Assembly (NCBI RefSeq): GCF_900101455.1
Contig: NZ_FMZJ01000009.1
Coordinates: 62,001-126,000, forward strand
Length of the DNA: 64,000 nt
Direction: 5' to 3'
Source: Sphingomonas sp. YR710
GTDB taxonomy: Bacteria > Pseudomonadota > Alphaproteobacteria > Sphingomonadales > Sphingomonadaceae
The notes under the pieces are model-generated. The model was not told the DNA's origin. It made no database searches and saw nothing but the letters and a program-made list of their open reading frames with translations. Positions 1 to 9,425 of the stretch are shown piece by piece; the first letter of the stretch is position 1, and the number at the start of each line of letters is the position of its first letter. The position numbers were made by a program, and so were the translations under genes.

Positions 1-304
1 TGAAGCAGCCGTCGGCCATCAGCAGGATCCGATCGTCGACATGAAAACGGTCCGCCGCATCGCCCGCGCTGCGCGCGACTTCGATCACCACGCCGTCCCG
101 GCGCAGCCGATCGACAGCCTGCGCCAGCGCCGCGGGTATGGTCTCGACGAGCAAGATGATCCGCCCGGCGCCGGCCCCGTGCGCCGTTCGCGCCTGAAAC
201 TCGATCAGCGTCCGTCCGGCGAGCGGCAACGTGGCCCGCAGACCATCCCCCGATTCCAACGGCAATTGCGCTGCGATGAGCGCGGCGAGCGGCAAGGTGA
301 ACAC
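1..304 (-). CDS. N-terminal fragment of an unidentified protein (nucleotidyltransferase-like fold possible)
   Basis: The minus strand is open from about position 304 to the window edge, so only the N-terminus is present. The first residues read FTLPLAALIAAQLPLESG and are followed by a segment with alternating hydrophobic strands (RIILLVETIPAALAQ, then DGVVIEVARSAGDA). The visible end reads RILLMADGCF. This Rossmann-like alternation ending in an ADG motif recalls the NTP-transferase-like half found before CDP-alcohol phosphatidyltransferase domains in sphingomonads, but I cannot confirm that because the rest is missing. GTG at 304-302 is the first plausible start. It is divergent from the coiled-coil gene at 475. 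Coding is supported by amino-acid texture; function is a guess. Confidence 0.45.
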   Translation of the reverse strand, partial: MFTLPLAALIAAQLPLESGDGLRATLPLAGRTLIEFQARTAHGAGAGRIILLVETIPAALAQAVDRLRRDGVVIEVARSAGDAADRFHVDDRILLMADGCF

Positions 305-474
305 CCCTTTTGTCCAGCAAACGCACCGGATAAGCCCTGTTCGCCTTCCTGCAAAGCCCGAAGCGACCGGTTGCCCGGCTTCTGGCCCGATGCGTGGCAC
401 AGCACCCCGCAAAAGCTTAAGAAATCCTTGCGTCACACTATCCGGATAGCAAAATTTCTAGTAGACAGGCGGCG

Positions 475-2916
475 ATGGGTAACGCTCCGAGCACGCTGGA
501 CAGCTGGCGCGCGGCCAATGCGGCCGAGGCAGCTGCTGCGCGCGCTGCGGCCTCCACCGCAAGCCCTTCTGTCGCCACCGACGAATCCGCCGAATTGCTG
601 CTCGATGAAGCGATTGGGGAGGAGCGGCCATCCGACTACCCGGATATCGAAGCTGTCCCGGCGCGCGCCCGGATGGATTTCGCCCTCGGCGGCATCTTGG
701 GCCTGGCGGCAACCGCCTGGCTTGGCATCTGGCTGTTCGGCATTGTCGAGGCGGGCGGGAGCGGCGCGACGTCGGCGGCCTCGATCGTCAACTGGATTGC
801 GCTCGCGAGCGGACCATTGGCGCTGCTCGGTATCCTCTACATTCTGATCCGTCGCAACAGCACCCGCGAGGCGAAGCGTTTCGCCGACACGGCCCTGTCG
901 ATGCGGCTGGAAAGCCAGCGGCTCGAAGCGGCGATCGCGCAAATCACCGCGGCGCTCGACAGCCGGCGCGCAGACCTCTCCAGCCACACGTCGGCTTTGC
1001 TCGACGAGGGCAATCGCGCAGCCGAGCGACTGGCGCAGATCAGCATGGACATGCGCGACGAAACCAATCTGCTCGCGCGCCACTCGGACGCGCTTGGCCA
1101 GGCAGCCGCGGCCGCACGCAGCGACATAACCACACTGATGTCGGATCTACCGCAGGCAAAGGCGCTGACCGAGGAAACCGCGGGATTCGTTCGTCAGATC
1201 GGCGGATCGGCTAAGGATCATGCCGAGGAACTTTCCAACCAGCTCGCCCTGATCATTGCCCGCAGTCATGAGGCCGACGAACTGATCGGCGCCGCATCGA
1301 GCCGGCTGGCCACCCAGATCGGCCGGATCGAAACGCGCGCCGAACGCACGACGCGCGTGATCGACGAGGTCGGCAGCGCGCTGGGCCGTTCGATGGACAA
1401 CACGCTCGATCAGACCGGCGCCGCGGTCGATCATATCCGGCAAGCGATGGACGATCAGCGCGCGGCGATGGCGACGATGATCGAACATGCCCGCGCATCG
1501 ATCGATGAAGCCGGATCGTCCGCCGCCTTGTCGATCACGCACCGCATGGCGGAGCTGGAGCGGCAGGCCGATGCCTTTGCCGCCAAACTGGCCGAACAGG
1601 ACGCCAGCAGTCGCAAGCTCGTCGACAGCCTCGAACGCGCGCTCGGCGAGATCGAGCGCCGGTTCGAGGCTTTGGGCGCCACCGGCACCGAACAGACCGC
1701 CGATCTCGCCGAGATGATCGTGGCGTTGAGCGAGCATGTCGAAAATGTCGGCGTGGCGCTCACCAACAGCATGGGCGGCGCCCGAAACCTCACCGATCGC
1801 GCCAATGCGCTCCGGATCGCGTTCGATAATATCATCCAGAATGTCGAGCGCGAACTGCCCGCGACGATGACCCGGATGGAATCCGAAGCTGCGCGCGGCG
1901 ATTCCGCTATTCGCGCGATCGCCGCCCAGGCCGAACAGCTGGTCTCCACCGTCGAGCGCGCGACCGACCGGCTCGAATCCGCCGACCTGTTGATCGACCG
2001 CCAGCGTGAGGCGATTGCCGGGCTCGGCGATCAGGCAACCCGCCGCATGGCCGGTATCGCGGCCGAAGGCGACGCGCTGCTCGATCGGCAGCGCGAGCTT
2101 TCCGACAGCTTCGCCGAGGAGGCATCGGCCCGCCTGGAGGCTTTGCGCGATCACAGCGCCGAGCTCGGGCGGCTGATCGCGGAGAGCGAAACGAACATGC
2201 GTTCGCTCGCCGATCTGTCGGGCGGGCGCCTCATCGAGGCGCTGCTCAAGGTCCGCGAGACCGCTGGCGAGGCGGCGCGCGGCGCGCGCGAGGCGCTCGA
2301 ATCGATCATCCCCGACGCGAGCGAACAGCTTGCGCGTAGCGGTGCGGAAGCGATCGAGCGCGCATTCGGCGATCAGATCACCCAGCGTATCCAGCTGATC
2401 TCGGATACCGCCGAGGCAGCTGTGGGGGCCGCCAACCGCGCGAGCGAAAAACTGCTCACCAACATGCTGACGATCGCGGAAACCAGCGCCAATATGGAAA
2501 TGCGGATCTCCCACGTCGAAAAGAAGCACGAACTCGACGATCAGGATATGTTTGCCCGACGAGTTTCGCTGCTCGTCGAATCGCTCAACTCTGCGGCGAT
2601 CGACGTTGCCAAGCTGCTGTCGCGTGACGTTTCGGACAAGGCATGGGCGGCCTATCTGCAAGGCGACCATGGCGCCTTCACGCGCCGCGCGGTGCAGTTG
2701 CTCGATGAAGGCGAGGCGCAGCATGTCGGTGCCTATTATGACGGCAACCCGGAATTCCGCGATCATGTGAACAAATATATCCAGGATTTCGAAGAGATGC
2801 TGCGCCGTATCCTCGATAGCCGCGATGGCGGCCCGCTGGGTGTGACGATGCTGTCGTCCGATATGGGCAAGCTCTATGTTGCTCTGGCCCAGGCGATCGA
2901 TCGCCTGCGGGTCTGA
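475..2916 (+). CDS. Membrane-anchored long coiled-coil protein, function unknown
   Basis: An 813-residue protein. The N-terminal 65 residues are Ala-rich and acidic. Two predicted transmembrane helices follow at about residues 69-91 and 105-127, separated by a short loop. The remaining 680 or so residues are dominated by Ala, Glu, Arg, Asp and Leu with heptad-like spacing, typical of an extended coiled coil. The last 100 residues (from about LLSRDVSDKAW) look globular. The architecture resembles methyl-accepting or apolipoprotein-like coiled-coil proteins annotated as hypothetical in sphingomonads, but there is no recognisable MCP signalling hairpin or HAMP domain. A role in envelope or cell-shape organisation is only inference. 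The protease gene starts just after its stop, so the two may be cotranscribed. Confidence 0.8.
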   Translation: MGNAPSTLDSWRAANAAEAAAARAAASTASPSVATDESAELLLDEAIGEERPSDYPDIEAVPARARMDFALGGILGLAATAWLGIWLFGIVEAGGSGATSAASIVNWIALASGPLALLGILYILIRRNSTREAKRFADTALSMRLESQRLEAAIAQITAALDSRRADLSSHTSALLDEGNRAAERLAQISMDMRDETNLLARHSDALGQAAAAARSDITTLMSDLPQAKALTEETAGFVRQIGGSAKDHAEELSNQLALIIARSHEADELIGAASSRLATQIGRIETRAERTTRVIDEVGSALGRSMDNTLDQTGAAVDHIRQAMDDQRAAMATMIEHARASIDEAGSSAALSITHRMAELERQADAFAAKLAEQDASSRKLVDSLERALGEIERRFEALGATGTEQTADLAEMIVALSEHVENVGVALTNSMGGARNLTDRANALRIAFDNIIQNVERELPATMTRMESEAARGDSAIRAIAAQAEQLVSTVERATDRLESADLLIDRQREAIAGLGDQATRRMAGIAAEGDALLDRQRELSDSFAEEASARLEALRDHSAELGRLIAESETNMRSLADLSGGRLIEALLKVRETAGEAARGAREALESIIPDASEQLARSGAEAIERAFGDQITQRIQLISDTAEAAVGAANRASEKLLTNMLTIAETSANMEMRISHVEKKHELDDQDMFARRVSLLVESLNSAAIDVAKLLSRDVSDKAWAAYLQGDHGAFTRRAVQLLDEGEAQHVGAYYDGNPEFRDHVNKYIQDFEEMLRRILDSRDGGPLGVTMLSSDMGKLYVALAQAIDRLRV

Positions 2917-2999
2917 TCGTCAGCGCCGAGGCTCCGATTTCTCCTCCCACGATAAGATCGACAGGCTGGTGGCCCGCCCTCGCCGCGTTCACCTTCGCG

Positions 3000-4130
3000 T
3001 TGCTGCCGATATCGGCGCGAGCGGATACGCCAGCACCGATAACCGCCGGTACCATTGTCGCGCCGCTCGCGGGGCGGCCGATCGATTTTTTCCTGTATCA
3101 CAACAAGATCCTGTTCCGCGCGCTGATCGAGGGCCGCGATGCGACGGTGCTGCTCGACAGCGGCGCCGATTTCAGCGTGCTGGATGCGCAGTTCGCGGCA
3201 GCGGCCGGACTGAAGGGCGGGCGACCGGGCACGATGGCGGGCACCAGCGGCAACATCGCCACGCAAGTGATTCCCAGGATCAATCTGGTCATCCCCGGCC
3301 GATTCAGCGCAACCTTGCCGGTGCTGGCGGCCGATCTGGGGCCAGCGTCAAAAATGATGGGTCAGAAGATGGATCTGATCCTCGGCGGCGATATCTTGCG
3401 CAAGCGCGCCGTGTCGATCAATTTCGGCGAGCGCCAGTTCAGGCTGCTTCCGTCAGGCTTTGCTCCGATCAATTTCACCCGGATACCCGTTTACGCATCG
3501 CGTTTCGCCCCGCTGGTGGCGTTGCAGGTCGGTGGCGAGAAGCTGATGGCGCAGATCGATTTCGGATCGGGCGGCGATCTGCGGATTTCGCCCGAGGCCT
3601 GGGCCAGGGTCAAGCCCGCCGGCGCCCGCGCAACCGACGCCGTCAGCAGCGGCGCCAATGGCAAGCTATTGATCGAGAGCAGGGCGCGCCTGCCGCACCT
3701 CCGGATCGGCGACTTTGACGAGGAGCAGGCCGATGTCCGGATCGCGCCGATGCCGACCCACCTCGCCGGCCGCGCCGACGCGATCCTCGGGCTCGGTGTG
3801 CTCGCCCGCTACGATCTGGTGCTCGATATCGGCGCCGGTAATCTCTGGCTGCGGCCACGCGCCTCGCTGATGCCACGCCGGGTGGAGCGGACCGGGCTGG
3901 CGCTGGTGCCCGATGGCCCCGCCGCGAAGATCATCCATGTCAGCACCGGCAGCCCCGCCGACCGCGCGGGCTGGAAAGCCGGCGAGCGGATATGCCGGAT
4001 CAACGACGGCAAGGTCGATGTCCAGAATAGCGACGGCTATAGCTGGGCCTATGGCGCGGAGGGCAGCGTGCTCGCGATCGACCTATGCTCGGGCGAGAAG
4101 CGCCGGCTGACCCTGCAGAGCTATTATTGA
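3000..4130 (+). CDS. Retropepsin-like aspartic protease with C-terminal PDZ domain, exported
   Basis: The protein contains two retropepsin-like half-sites: an LLDSGAD motif near residue 50 and a second QIDFGSGGD motif near residue 185. Together they would form an active site from a tandem duplicated domain. A PDZ-like segment lies at about residues 300-375 (HVSTGSPADRAGWKAGERI). The family acts on envelope proteins or peptides in the periplasm. The first standard start is TTG at 3000, but this cuts a good signal peptide in half: the same frame upstream reads TIRSTGWWPALAAFTFALL and ends in ISARA. The true start is therefore probably upstream. ATT at 2937, preceded by GAGG at 2928-2931, is the best candidate. 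The gene follows the coiled-coil gene closely. Substrate is unknown. Confidence 0.82.
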   Translation: MLPISARADTPAPITAGTIVAPLAGRPIDFFLYHNKILFRALIEGRDATVLLDSGADFSVLDAQFAAAAGLKGGRPGTMAGTSGNIATQVIPRINLVIPGRFSATLPVLAADLGPASKMMGQKMDLILGGDILRKRAVSINFGERQFRLLPSGFAPINFTRIPVYASRFAPLVALQVGGEKLMAQIDFGSGGDLRISPEAWARVKPAGARATDAVSSGANGKLLIESRARLPHLRIGDFDEEQADVRIAPMPTHLAGRADAILGLGVLARYDLVLDIGAGNLWLRPRASLMPRRVERTGLALVPDGPAAKIIHVSTGSPADRAGWKAGERICRINDGKVDVQNSDGYSWAYGAEGSVLAIDLCSGEKRRLTLQSYY

Positions 4131-4140
4131 ACGACCGCCA

Positions 4141-4410
4141 TCAGCGCGGCGCGTTCATCGTCAGATCGAACATGTCGGCCGTGATCCAACCTTCGGCATA
4201 GTTGATGTAGAACAGGACGAAACCGGCGATCGAGACGATCGTCGTCCAGAGGACCGTTCGCCCGACCGAGAAACGGGACGGTGCGCTTTCAACCTGACCC
4301 GGCACCATCTCTTCCGGCTCACTGCTCTTCCGGAGCCGGAACGGCAGCACGAGAAACAGGCACGCCCACCAGAACAGGATGTAGATGGCGACGACGGAGG
4401 TTATACGCAT
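4141..4410 (-). CDS. DUF1467 family small membrane protein
   Basis: An 89-residue protein with two transmembrane helices (about residues 6-24 and 54-73). It carries the family signatures LFLVLPFRLRKS and VPGQVESAPSRF. DUF1467 proteins are short alphaproteobacterial inner-membrane proteins of unknown function. In this window the gene is the last one of the long unit that starts with nuoA and runs through birA, coaX and rnj. It is separated from rnj by a palindromic repeat pair, so it may be less expressed than the genes before it. The length and both helices match the family, and no anomaly is visible. Confidence 0.9.
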   Translation of the reverse strand: MRITSVVAIYILFWWACLFLVLPFRLRKSSEPEEMVPGQVESAPSRFSVGRTVLWTTIVSIAGFVLFYINYAEGWITADMFDLTMNAPR

Positions 4411-4456
4411 GAGCCATGCCTCAGCGTCGAGCGAAAGTGCCTACGAAGAAATTTTA

Positions 4457-4567
4457 GCCCCTCCCCTTCAGGGGAGGGGTTGGGGTGGGGCCTCTCCTCC
4501 ATACCGGCGCTGGGCTCGGTGAGACGCGGATGCCCCACCCCAACCCCTCCCCTGAAGGGGAGGGGCT
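4457..4567. repeat. Inverted pair of GC-rich palindromic repeat arms (family A)
   Basis: Two arms of about 35 bp face each other around a 40 bp spacer (4492-4531). Each arm is itself a small hairpin, CCCCTCCCC-TTCA-GGGGAGGGG, followed by a TTGGGGTGGGG tail. In this copy the tails point inwards. The pair lies between rnj and the DUF1467 gene. The same arm recurs at 7.8 kb and 13.1 kb, and variants occur at 15.7, 24.7, 52.8, 57.6-58.2 and 60.4-60.8 kb. Confidence 0.93.
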
Positions 4568-4596
4568 TGCCAGCACGATCTGATATGGAACCGAGT

Positions 4597-6237
4597 TCAC
4601 ACATTGATGATCGATACGTCGACGATCGGCTTCTTGCCAGTCCACGCCGACGCGCGGCGGCGGACGGCGAGGCGGATCGCCTCGCGCAGTTTGGCCTCGT
4701 CCTTCGATCCGTCGCGCACGGCCTCGGACGCGGCATCGCGGGCATCGTCGATGAAATCGGCACGATCCTCCTCGACAGGGACGCCCTGAAGCGTGATCGC
4801 CGGCTCCCCGCGGAGCCGCCGTCCAGCATCGATCGCGACGGTCACTGATATGATCCCGTGCAGTGACGTCCGCCGCCGTTCGTTGATCGTCGCGCCATCG
4901 GCCGGCAGAATGACATCGCCGTCGAGCACGAGCCGCCCGGCCCGTTCCTTGCCGATCGCCTCGGGGCCGTTCGGGGCAAGCCGGACGACGGTTCCATTGG
5001 TCTGAACGATGCTCTTGCCGATCCCCTGCGCCGTGGCGAACCGCGCCTGTTCGGCCATGTGACGCAGTTCGCCATGAACCGGCAGGATGATCTCGGGGCG
5101 GATCCAGCGGTACATCGCCGCCAGTTCGGGGCGCCCGGGATGGCCGGAGACGTGCACGAACGCCTGCTTCTCGGTCACCATGTCGATCTTCTTGGCGGCC
5201 AGCGCGTTTTGAATTCGCGCAATCGGGATTTCGTTGCCGGGGATCTGCTTCGACGAGAAGACCACGGTGTCGCCGGCCGATAACTTCACCGGATGGCTAT
5301 CGAAGGCGATCCGCGACAAGGCCGCCCGCGCCTCGCCCTGCCCGCCGGTGGCGATGATCATTACGTCGCGGGGCGGCAGCTTCATCGCATTTTCGACGCT
5401 GATCGTCGGCGGAAAATCTGGAAGATAGCCGCTGGCCTTGGCGACCTTGATGATCCGATCGAGCGAACGACCGGCGACGCACAATTGCCGGTTGGTATCG
5501 CGCGCAACCTCGCCCAGCGTCTGCACGCGGGCCGCATTCGATGCGAAGGTGGTGACCAGCACCCGCCCCTTGGCCGCGGCGATGACTTTGTCGAGCCCGA
5601 TCCGCACATCGGCTTCGGAGCCGGATGCCTGTTCGTTGAACACATTGGTCGAATCGCAGACGAGCGCCAATATGCCCTCGTCGCCGATCGCGCTCAGTTC
5701 TTCCGCAGTCGAGGGCACGCCGAGCAACGGCGTCTCATCGATCTTCCAGTCGCCGGTGTGGAAAATCTTTCCGTACGGCGTTTCGATCAGCAGCGCATTG
5801 CCCTCCGGGATCGAATGCGCCAGCGGCACATAGCGAAAACCGAACGGCCCGAGCTGGAAGCTCCCCTCATTGGGGATGATATGGAGCTTGACCTTGTCGG
5901 TAATGCCCTCTTCCTCCAGCTTCCCCCGGATCAGCCCGGCGGTGAAGCGCGTGGCATAGAGCGGTACACCCAGATCGGCGGCGAGATAGGGGATCGCGCC
6001 GATATGATCTTCATGCCCATGGGTCAGAACGACGCCGAGCAGATCCTTCGCATGTTTCTCGATGAAAGCGAGATCGGGCAGGACGAGGTCCACGCCCGGA
6101 TAAGAGGAATCGGCAAAGGTCAGGCCGAGATCGACCATCACCCATTTGCCCTGCGTGCCATAGAGATTGACGTTCATGCCGATCTCTCCCGAGCCGCCAA
6201 GCGCCAGGAAGAGCAATTCGTTACCAGGTTTCGTCAC
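4597..6237 (-). CDS. rnj: Ribonuclease J (metallo-beta-lactamase / beta-CASP)
   Basis: A 546-residue protein of the RNase J family, a cytoplasmic 5'-3' exonuclease and endonuclease of mRNA decay and rRNA maturation. The zinc-binding motif HGHEDH is at residues 73-78. Further metal ligands are in LAHSIPEGN and HTGDWKID. The beta-CASP region is marked by VCDSTNVF and VTTFASN, and the C-terminal histidine motif by FVHVSGHPGRPE. Length is normal for alphaproteobacterial RNase J, which usually works alongside RNase E. ATG at 6237 gives the expected N-terminus just before the beta-lactamase fold. It follows coaX by about 46 nt and ends the conserved birA-coaX-rnj tail of the nuo operon. Confidence 0.96.
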   Translation of the reverse strand: MTKPGNELLFLALGGSGEIGMNVNLYGTQGKWVMVDLGLTFADSSYPGVDLVLPDLAFIEKHAKDLLGVVLTHGHEDHIGAIPYLAADLGVPLYATRFTAGLIRGKLEEEGITDKVKLHIIPNEGSFQLGPFGFRYVPLAHSIPEGNALLIETPYGKIFHTGDWKIDETPLLGVPSTAEELSAIGDEGILALVCDSTNVFNEQASGSEADVRIGLDKVIAAAKGRVLVTTFASNAARVQTLGEVARDTNRQLCVAGRSLDRIIKVAKASGYLPDFPPTISVENAMKLPPRDVMIIATGGQGEARAALSRIAFDSHPVKLSAGDTVVFSSKQIPGNEIPIARIQNALAAKKIDMVTEKQAFVHVSGHPGRPELAAMYRWIRPEIILPVHGELRHMAEQARFATAQGIGKSIVQTNGTVVRLAPNGPEAIGKERAGRLVLDGDVILPADGATINERRRTSLHGIISVTVAIDAGRRLRGEPAITLQGVPVEEDRADFIDDARDAASEAVRDGSKDEAKLREAIRLAVRRRASAWTGKKPIVDVSIINV

Positions 6238-6283
6238 GTAAAATCTGTTCCGTTCTTCGTTTCGCGCACGCGTGTGGCGCCGC

Positions 6284-7063
6284 TCATTTGCCGGTCAGCC
6301 GGCTGTATATGATGCCAAGCCCCTGAATGGTCAGATCGGGCTCGATCACGTCGAATATGTCGGTATATTGCTCGAACAAGGGGGCCAGGCCGCCCGTCGA
6401 AATCACCTTCGCCGGCCGTCCGATCTCGGCCCGCATCCGCGCCACCAGGCCTTCTATCATCGCGATATAGCCGAAATAGATGCCGATCAGCATCTGATCC
6501 TGGGTCGTGCGCCCGATGACGCTGTCGCTCTCGGGCGCCTCGATCGCAACGCGCGGCAATTTGGCCGCCGCCGCCACCAGCGCATCGAGCGACAGGTTGA
6601 TGCCCGGCGCGATGATCCCGCCTTTATAGGCCCCTGAATAATCGACCACGTCAAACGTCGTCGCCGTGCCGAAATCGATGATGATCAGGTCGGCCGGGTG
6701 CAAGGTGTGGGCCGCGATCACATTGACCACGCGATCGGCCCCCACGCTGGACGGCTCCGCAACGTCGAGCGTGATCCCCCATTCGACCGGCGCCCGACCC
6801 GCCACCAACGCGCTGACTCCGAAATATTTCGACGCCAGCACTTCGAGATTATGGAGCGCGCGCGGCACCACCGTGGCGATGATCACCGCGTCGACAACGC
6901 TGCGATCATAGCCTTCGAGTGCCAGCAACTGGTGCAGCCAAACCGCATATTCATCGGCCGTGCGGCGCGGATCGGTGGCGATCCGCCAGCGCGCACGGAT
7001 ATCCGCCCCGTCCACCAGGGCGAATACGATATTGGTATTTCCGGCATCGATGGCTAGCAGCAT
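6284..7063 (-). CDS. coaX: Type III pantothenate kinase
   Basis: A 259-residue enzyme that phosphorylates pantothenate in the first step of coenzyme A synthesis. Family motifs are clear: DAGNTN at residues 6-11 (phosphate binding), a GADR motif near residue 108, DFGTATT, and the pantothenate-site motif GGIIAPG. The start is set to ATG at 7063 because the next codons read [10 protein letters not shown], as in the family. Upstream in-frame codons would add 49 unrelated residues. It follows birA with a 31 nt gap. Type III kinases are not inhibited by CoA, so regulation is probably at expression level through the operon. Confidence 0.96.
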   Translation of the reverse strand: MLLAIDAGNTNIVFALVDGADIRARWRIATDPRRTADEYAVWLHQLLALEGYDRSVVDAVIIATVVPRALHNLEVLASKYFGVSALVAGRAPVEWGITLDVAEPSSVGADRVVNVIAAHTLHPADLIIIDFGTATTFDVVDYSGAYKGGIIAPGINLSLDALVAAAAKLPRVAIEAPESDSVIGRTTQDQMLIGIYFGYIAMIEGLVARMRAEIGRPAKVISTGGLAPLFEQYTDIFDVIEPDLTIQGLGIIYSRLTGK

Positions 7064-7094
7064 GGATCGCGTCGTGTCCTCTAATCCGGGCGCG

Positions 7095-7811
7095 CTATAG
7101 CAGAAAAACGTCGCCAGCGTGCAGTACCCGCACTTCGCCCGACGCAAGTCGAAGGCGGAGTGCCCCATCCGCATCGAGCCCGTCGAACAGCCCCTCGACA
7201 CCGTCCGCATCCGCCGATCGGATGGTCAGCGCGGCGCCGATGGGATGCGCGCGGGCCTGCCAGCGTTGCAGCACAACCGCAAGCCCCTCCCCGCGCCAGC
7301 GGGCCAGCCAGTGCGCGAAACTCGCCGCGAGTTCGATGAGAAACGCCGCCGGATCGGGTGCGACCGTGAAATGGGAAAGGCTGGTGGTAGCGCGATCGAG
7401 CCCGTCGGGATGATGCGCAAGATTGACTCCGACCCCGACGACAACAGCATCACCAAGCCCGTCGAGCAATATTCCCGATATCTTGGCGCCATCGGCCAGC
7501 AGGTCGTTCGGCCATTTTATCATCAGCCGATCGGGCGCAATAAACGCCGTCAGAAGCTGGTCGAGCGCGACCGCGGCGACCATCGCCAGCGTGTGCGGCG
7601 GTGGATCGCCCGCGCGGATTCGCACCAGGGTGCTCGCATAGAGATTGCCGGGGGGCGAGACCCAGACCCGGCCATGCCGGCCGCGACCGCCGGCCTGCGC
7701 ATCGGCGCGGAGCCAAATGCCCTCCGGCGCGCCGGAACGGGCGAGAGCGGCGACGTCATCGTTGGTCGATGTCGTCGTGGCGACGTGGTGGATAAGGGAC
7801 GTGGCGGACAT
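7095..7811 (-). CDS. birA: Biotin--[acetyl-CoA-carboxylase] ligase
   Basis: A 238-residue biotin-protein ligase that attaches biotin to the carrier domain of acetyl-CoA carboxylase. The biotin/ATP-binding segment [18 protein letters not shown] is present, followed by IKWPNDLL and [10 protein letters not shown], all canonical. There is no N-terminal helix-turn-helix, so unlike E. coli BirA it cannot be a DNA-binding repressor. The small C-terminal SH3-like domain is present. It lies downstream of nuoN across a palindromic repeat pair and upstream of coaX, a gene order that recurs in alphaproteobacteria. Confidence 0.94.
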   Translation of the reverse strand: MSATSLIHHVATTTSTNDDVAALARSGAPEGIWLRADAQAGGRGRHGRVWVSPPGNLYASTLVRIRAGDPPPHTLAMVAAVALDQLLTAFIAPDRLMIKWPNDLLADGAKISGILLDGLGDAVVVGVGVNLAHHPDGLDRATTSLSHFTVAPDPAAFLIELAASFAHWLARWRGEGLAVVLQRWQARAHPIGAALTIRSADADGVEGLFDGLDADGALRLRLASGEVRVLHAGDVFLL

Positions 7812-7842
7812 CAGGACACGTAACGCCCGCCCTGTGGCGAGC

Positions 7843-7940
7843 GCCCTACCCCAACCCCTCCCCTGAAGGGGAGGGGCTTTTTGAGCAAGCGGTCGCCGCC
7901 TGCGAGCCCCTCCCCTTCAGGGGAGGGGTTGGGGTGGGGC
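7843..7940. repeat. Inverted pair of palindromic arms between birA and nuoN (family A)
   Basis: The same 35 bp arm as at 4.5 kb, but with the two arms arranged tail-out: the CCCCAACCCC tail lies at the left edge and the GGGGTTGGGGTGGGG tail at the right. The spacer of about 20 bp is 7884-7903. The left hairpin is followed on the plus strand by a run of five T, so it could terminate plus-strand transcription. The transcript of the nuo unit must read through it to reach birA. Confidence 0.92.
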
Positions 7941-7985
7941 CTGCCCGCCACCGCGAACCTTGATAGTCGCCCCGACGCTACCACC

Positions 7986-9425
7986 CTAAAACAGCGCGCG
8001 CGCCGCCGTAAGGCTGGCCGCACCGAGCAGCGGGATCGCCAGATAGCCGAGCGGCGACACGAACAGGGCCGACAGCACGATCAGCCCGCTTTCGATCTTG
8101 CTCTCCGCCGGCGCATAGGCGGCGGCCGGCTCGTCGAAATACATCGTTTTCACGATCTTCAGGTAATAAAAGGCACCGATCACCGAGGTAGCGATACCGA
8201 TCATCGCCAGCGGCCACAGCCCGATCGCGACGAGCGCGTCGAACACCAGGAACTTCGGCCAGAAGCCGAACAAGGGCGGGATACCGGCCAGCGAGAACAT
8301 GAAGATCGCGAGCGCCGCCGCCAGCGCCGGCCGCGTCCGCGACAGGCCCGAGAGGCTCGCAATCGTCTCGACCGGCTCGCCGCCCGCATCGCGCATCTGC
8401 AGGACGCACAGGAAGCTGCCCAGCGTCATCGCGACATAGACGGCCATATAGGTCATCGTCGCGGCAACCCCGTCGGGCGTGCCCGCGGCGAGACCGAACA
8501 GAGCGAAACCGACATTGTTGATCGACGAATATGCCAGCAGGCGCTTGATGCTCGTCTGGCCGATCGCCGCGACACCGCCCCAGACGGTCGAGGCCAACGC
8601 CGCGAACACCACGATCTGCCGCCAGGCATCGGTTTCGCCGCCCATCGCCACGACGGCAACGCGGATCAGCAACGCCATCCCGGCAACCTTGGGGGCCGAG
8701 GCGAAGAAGGCCGTCACCGGGGTCGGCGCGCCTTCATAGACGTCGGGGGTCCACATGTGGAACGGCACCGCCGAGATCTTGAAGGCAAGGCCCGCCAACA
8801 CGAAGACGATGCCGAACATCTGGCCGATGCTCGCCTTGGTTTCGAGCGCCTTGGCGATCCCCGAGAACAGGGTCGTCCCGGTGAAGCCGTACAGCAAAGA
8901 AATGCCGTAGAGCAGGATGCCCGAGGCCAAAGCGCCCAGCACGAAATATTTGAGGCCGGCTTCGGCCGAACGGCTGTCACGGCGCATGAAGCTCGCCAGC
9001 ACATAAGCGGCAAGGCTCTGCAGCTCGAGGCCGACATAGAGCGTCAGCATGTCGCCGGCCGATACCATCATGCCCATGCCGGTGGCGGAAAGCAGGATCA
9101 GGATCGGATATTCGGCGCGCAACTGCCCCTGCCGCGCGAAGAAGCCCGGCGCAATGATGACCGAGACCGCCGCCGCGATGTAGATCAGCGCCTTGGCGAA
9201 GGCCGCGAAACTGTCGGCGATATAGAGGCCGTCGAACCCCGGGCCGCCATTGCCGGCGGGGCCGAACAGCGACAGGCCGGCGGCGGCGAACAAGGCGACC
9301 GCGCCCCAGCTGATCGCACGGGTCAGGCTGTCGCCCCCGAAGGCGGCGACCATCAGCAGCACCATCGCGCCGATCGACAGGATCAGTTCGGGCAGGGTGA
9401 GCGCGAGCGAAGCGGTAATGGACAT
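7986..9425 (-). CDS. nuoN: NADH-quinone oxidoreductase subunit N
   Basis: A 479-residue, multi-helix antiporter-like subunit of the membrane arm of complex I, one of three proton-pumping subunits with NuoL and NuoM. The sequence is almost wholly hydrophobic helices with the characteristic AYVLASFMRRDSRSAEAGLKYF and PFHMWTPDVYEGAP segments. The ATG at 9425 overlaps the last base of the nuoM stop codon (TGATG), which fixes the start. A longer in-frame reading exists upstream but lies inside nuoM. It is the last nuo gene; birA follows after a repeat pair. Confidence 0.97.
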   Translation of the reverse strand: MSITASLALTLPELILSIGAMVLLMVAAFGGDSLTRAISWGAVALFAAAGLSLFGPAGNGGPGFDGLYIADSFAAFAKALIYIAAAVSVIIAPGFFARQGQLRAEYPILILLSATGMGMMVSAGDMLTLYVGLELQSLAAYVLASFMRRDSRSAEAGLKYFVLGALASGILLYGISLLYGFTGTTLFSGIAKALETKASIGQMFGIVFVLAGLAFKISAVPFHMWTPDVYEGAPTPVTAFFASAPKVAGMALLIRVAVVAMGGETDAWRQIVVFAALASTVWGGVAAIGQTSIKRLLAYSSINNVGFALFGLAAGTPDGVAATMTYMAVYVAMTLGSFLCVLQMRDAGGEPVETIASLSGLSRTRPALAAALAIFMFSLAGIPPLFGFWPKFLVFDALVAIGLWPLAMIGIATSVIGAFYYLKIVKTMYFDEPAAAYAPAESKIESGLIVLSALFVSPLGYLAIPLLGAASLTAARALF

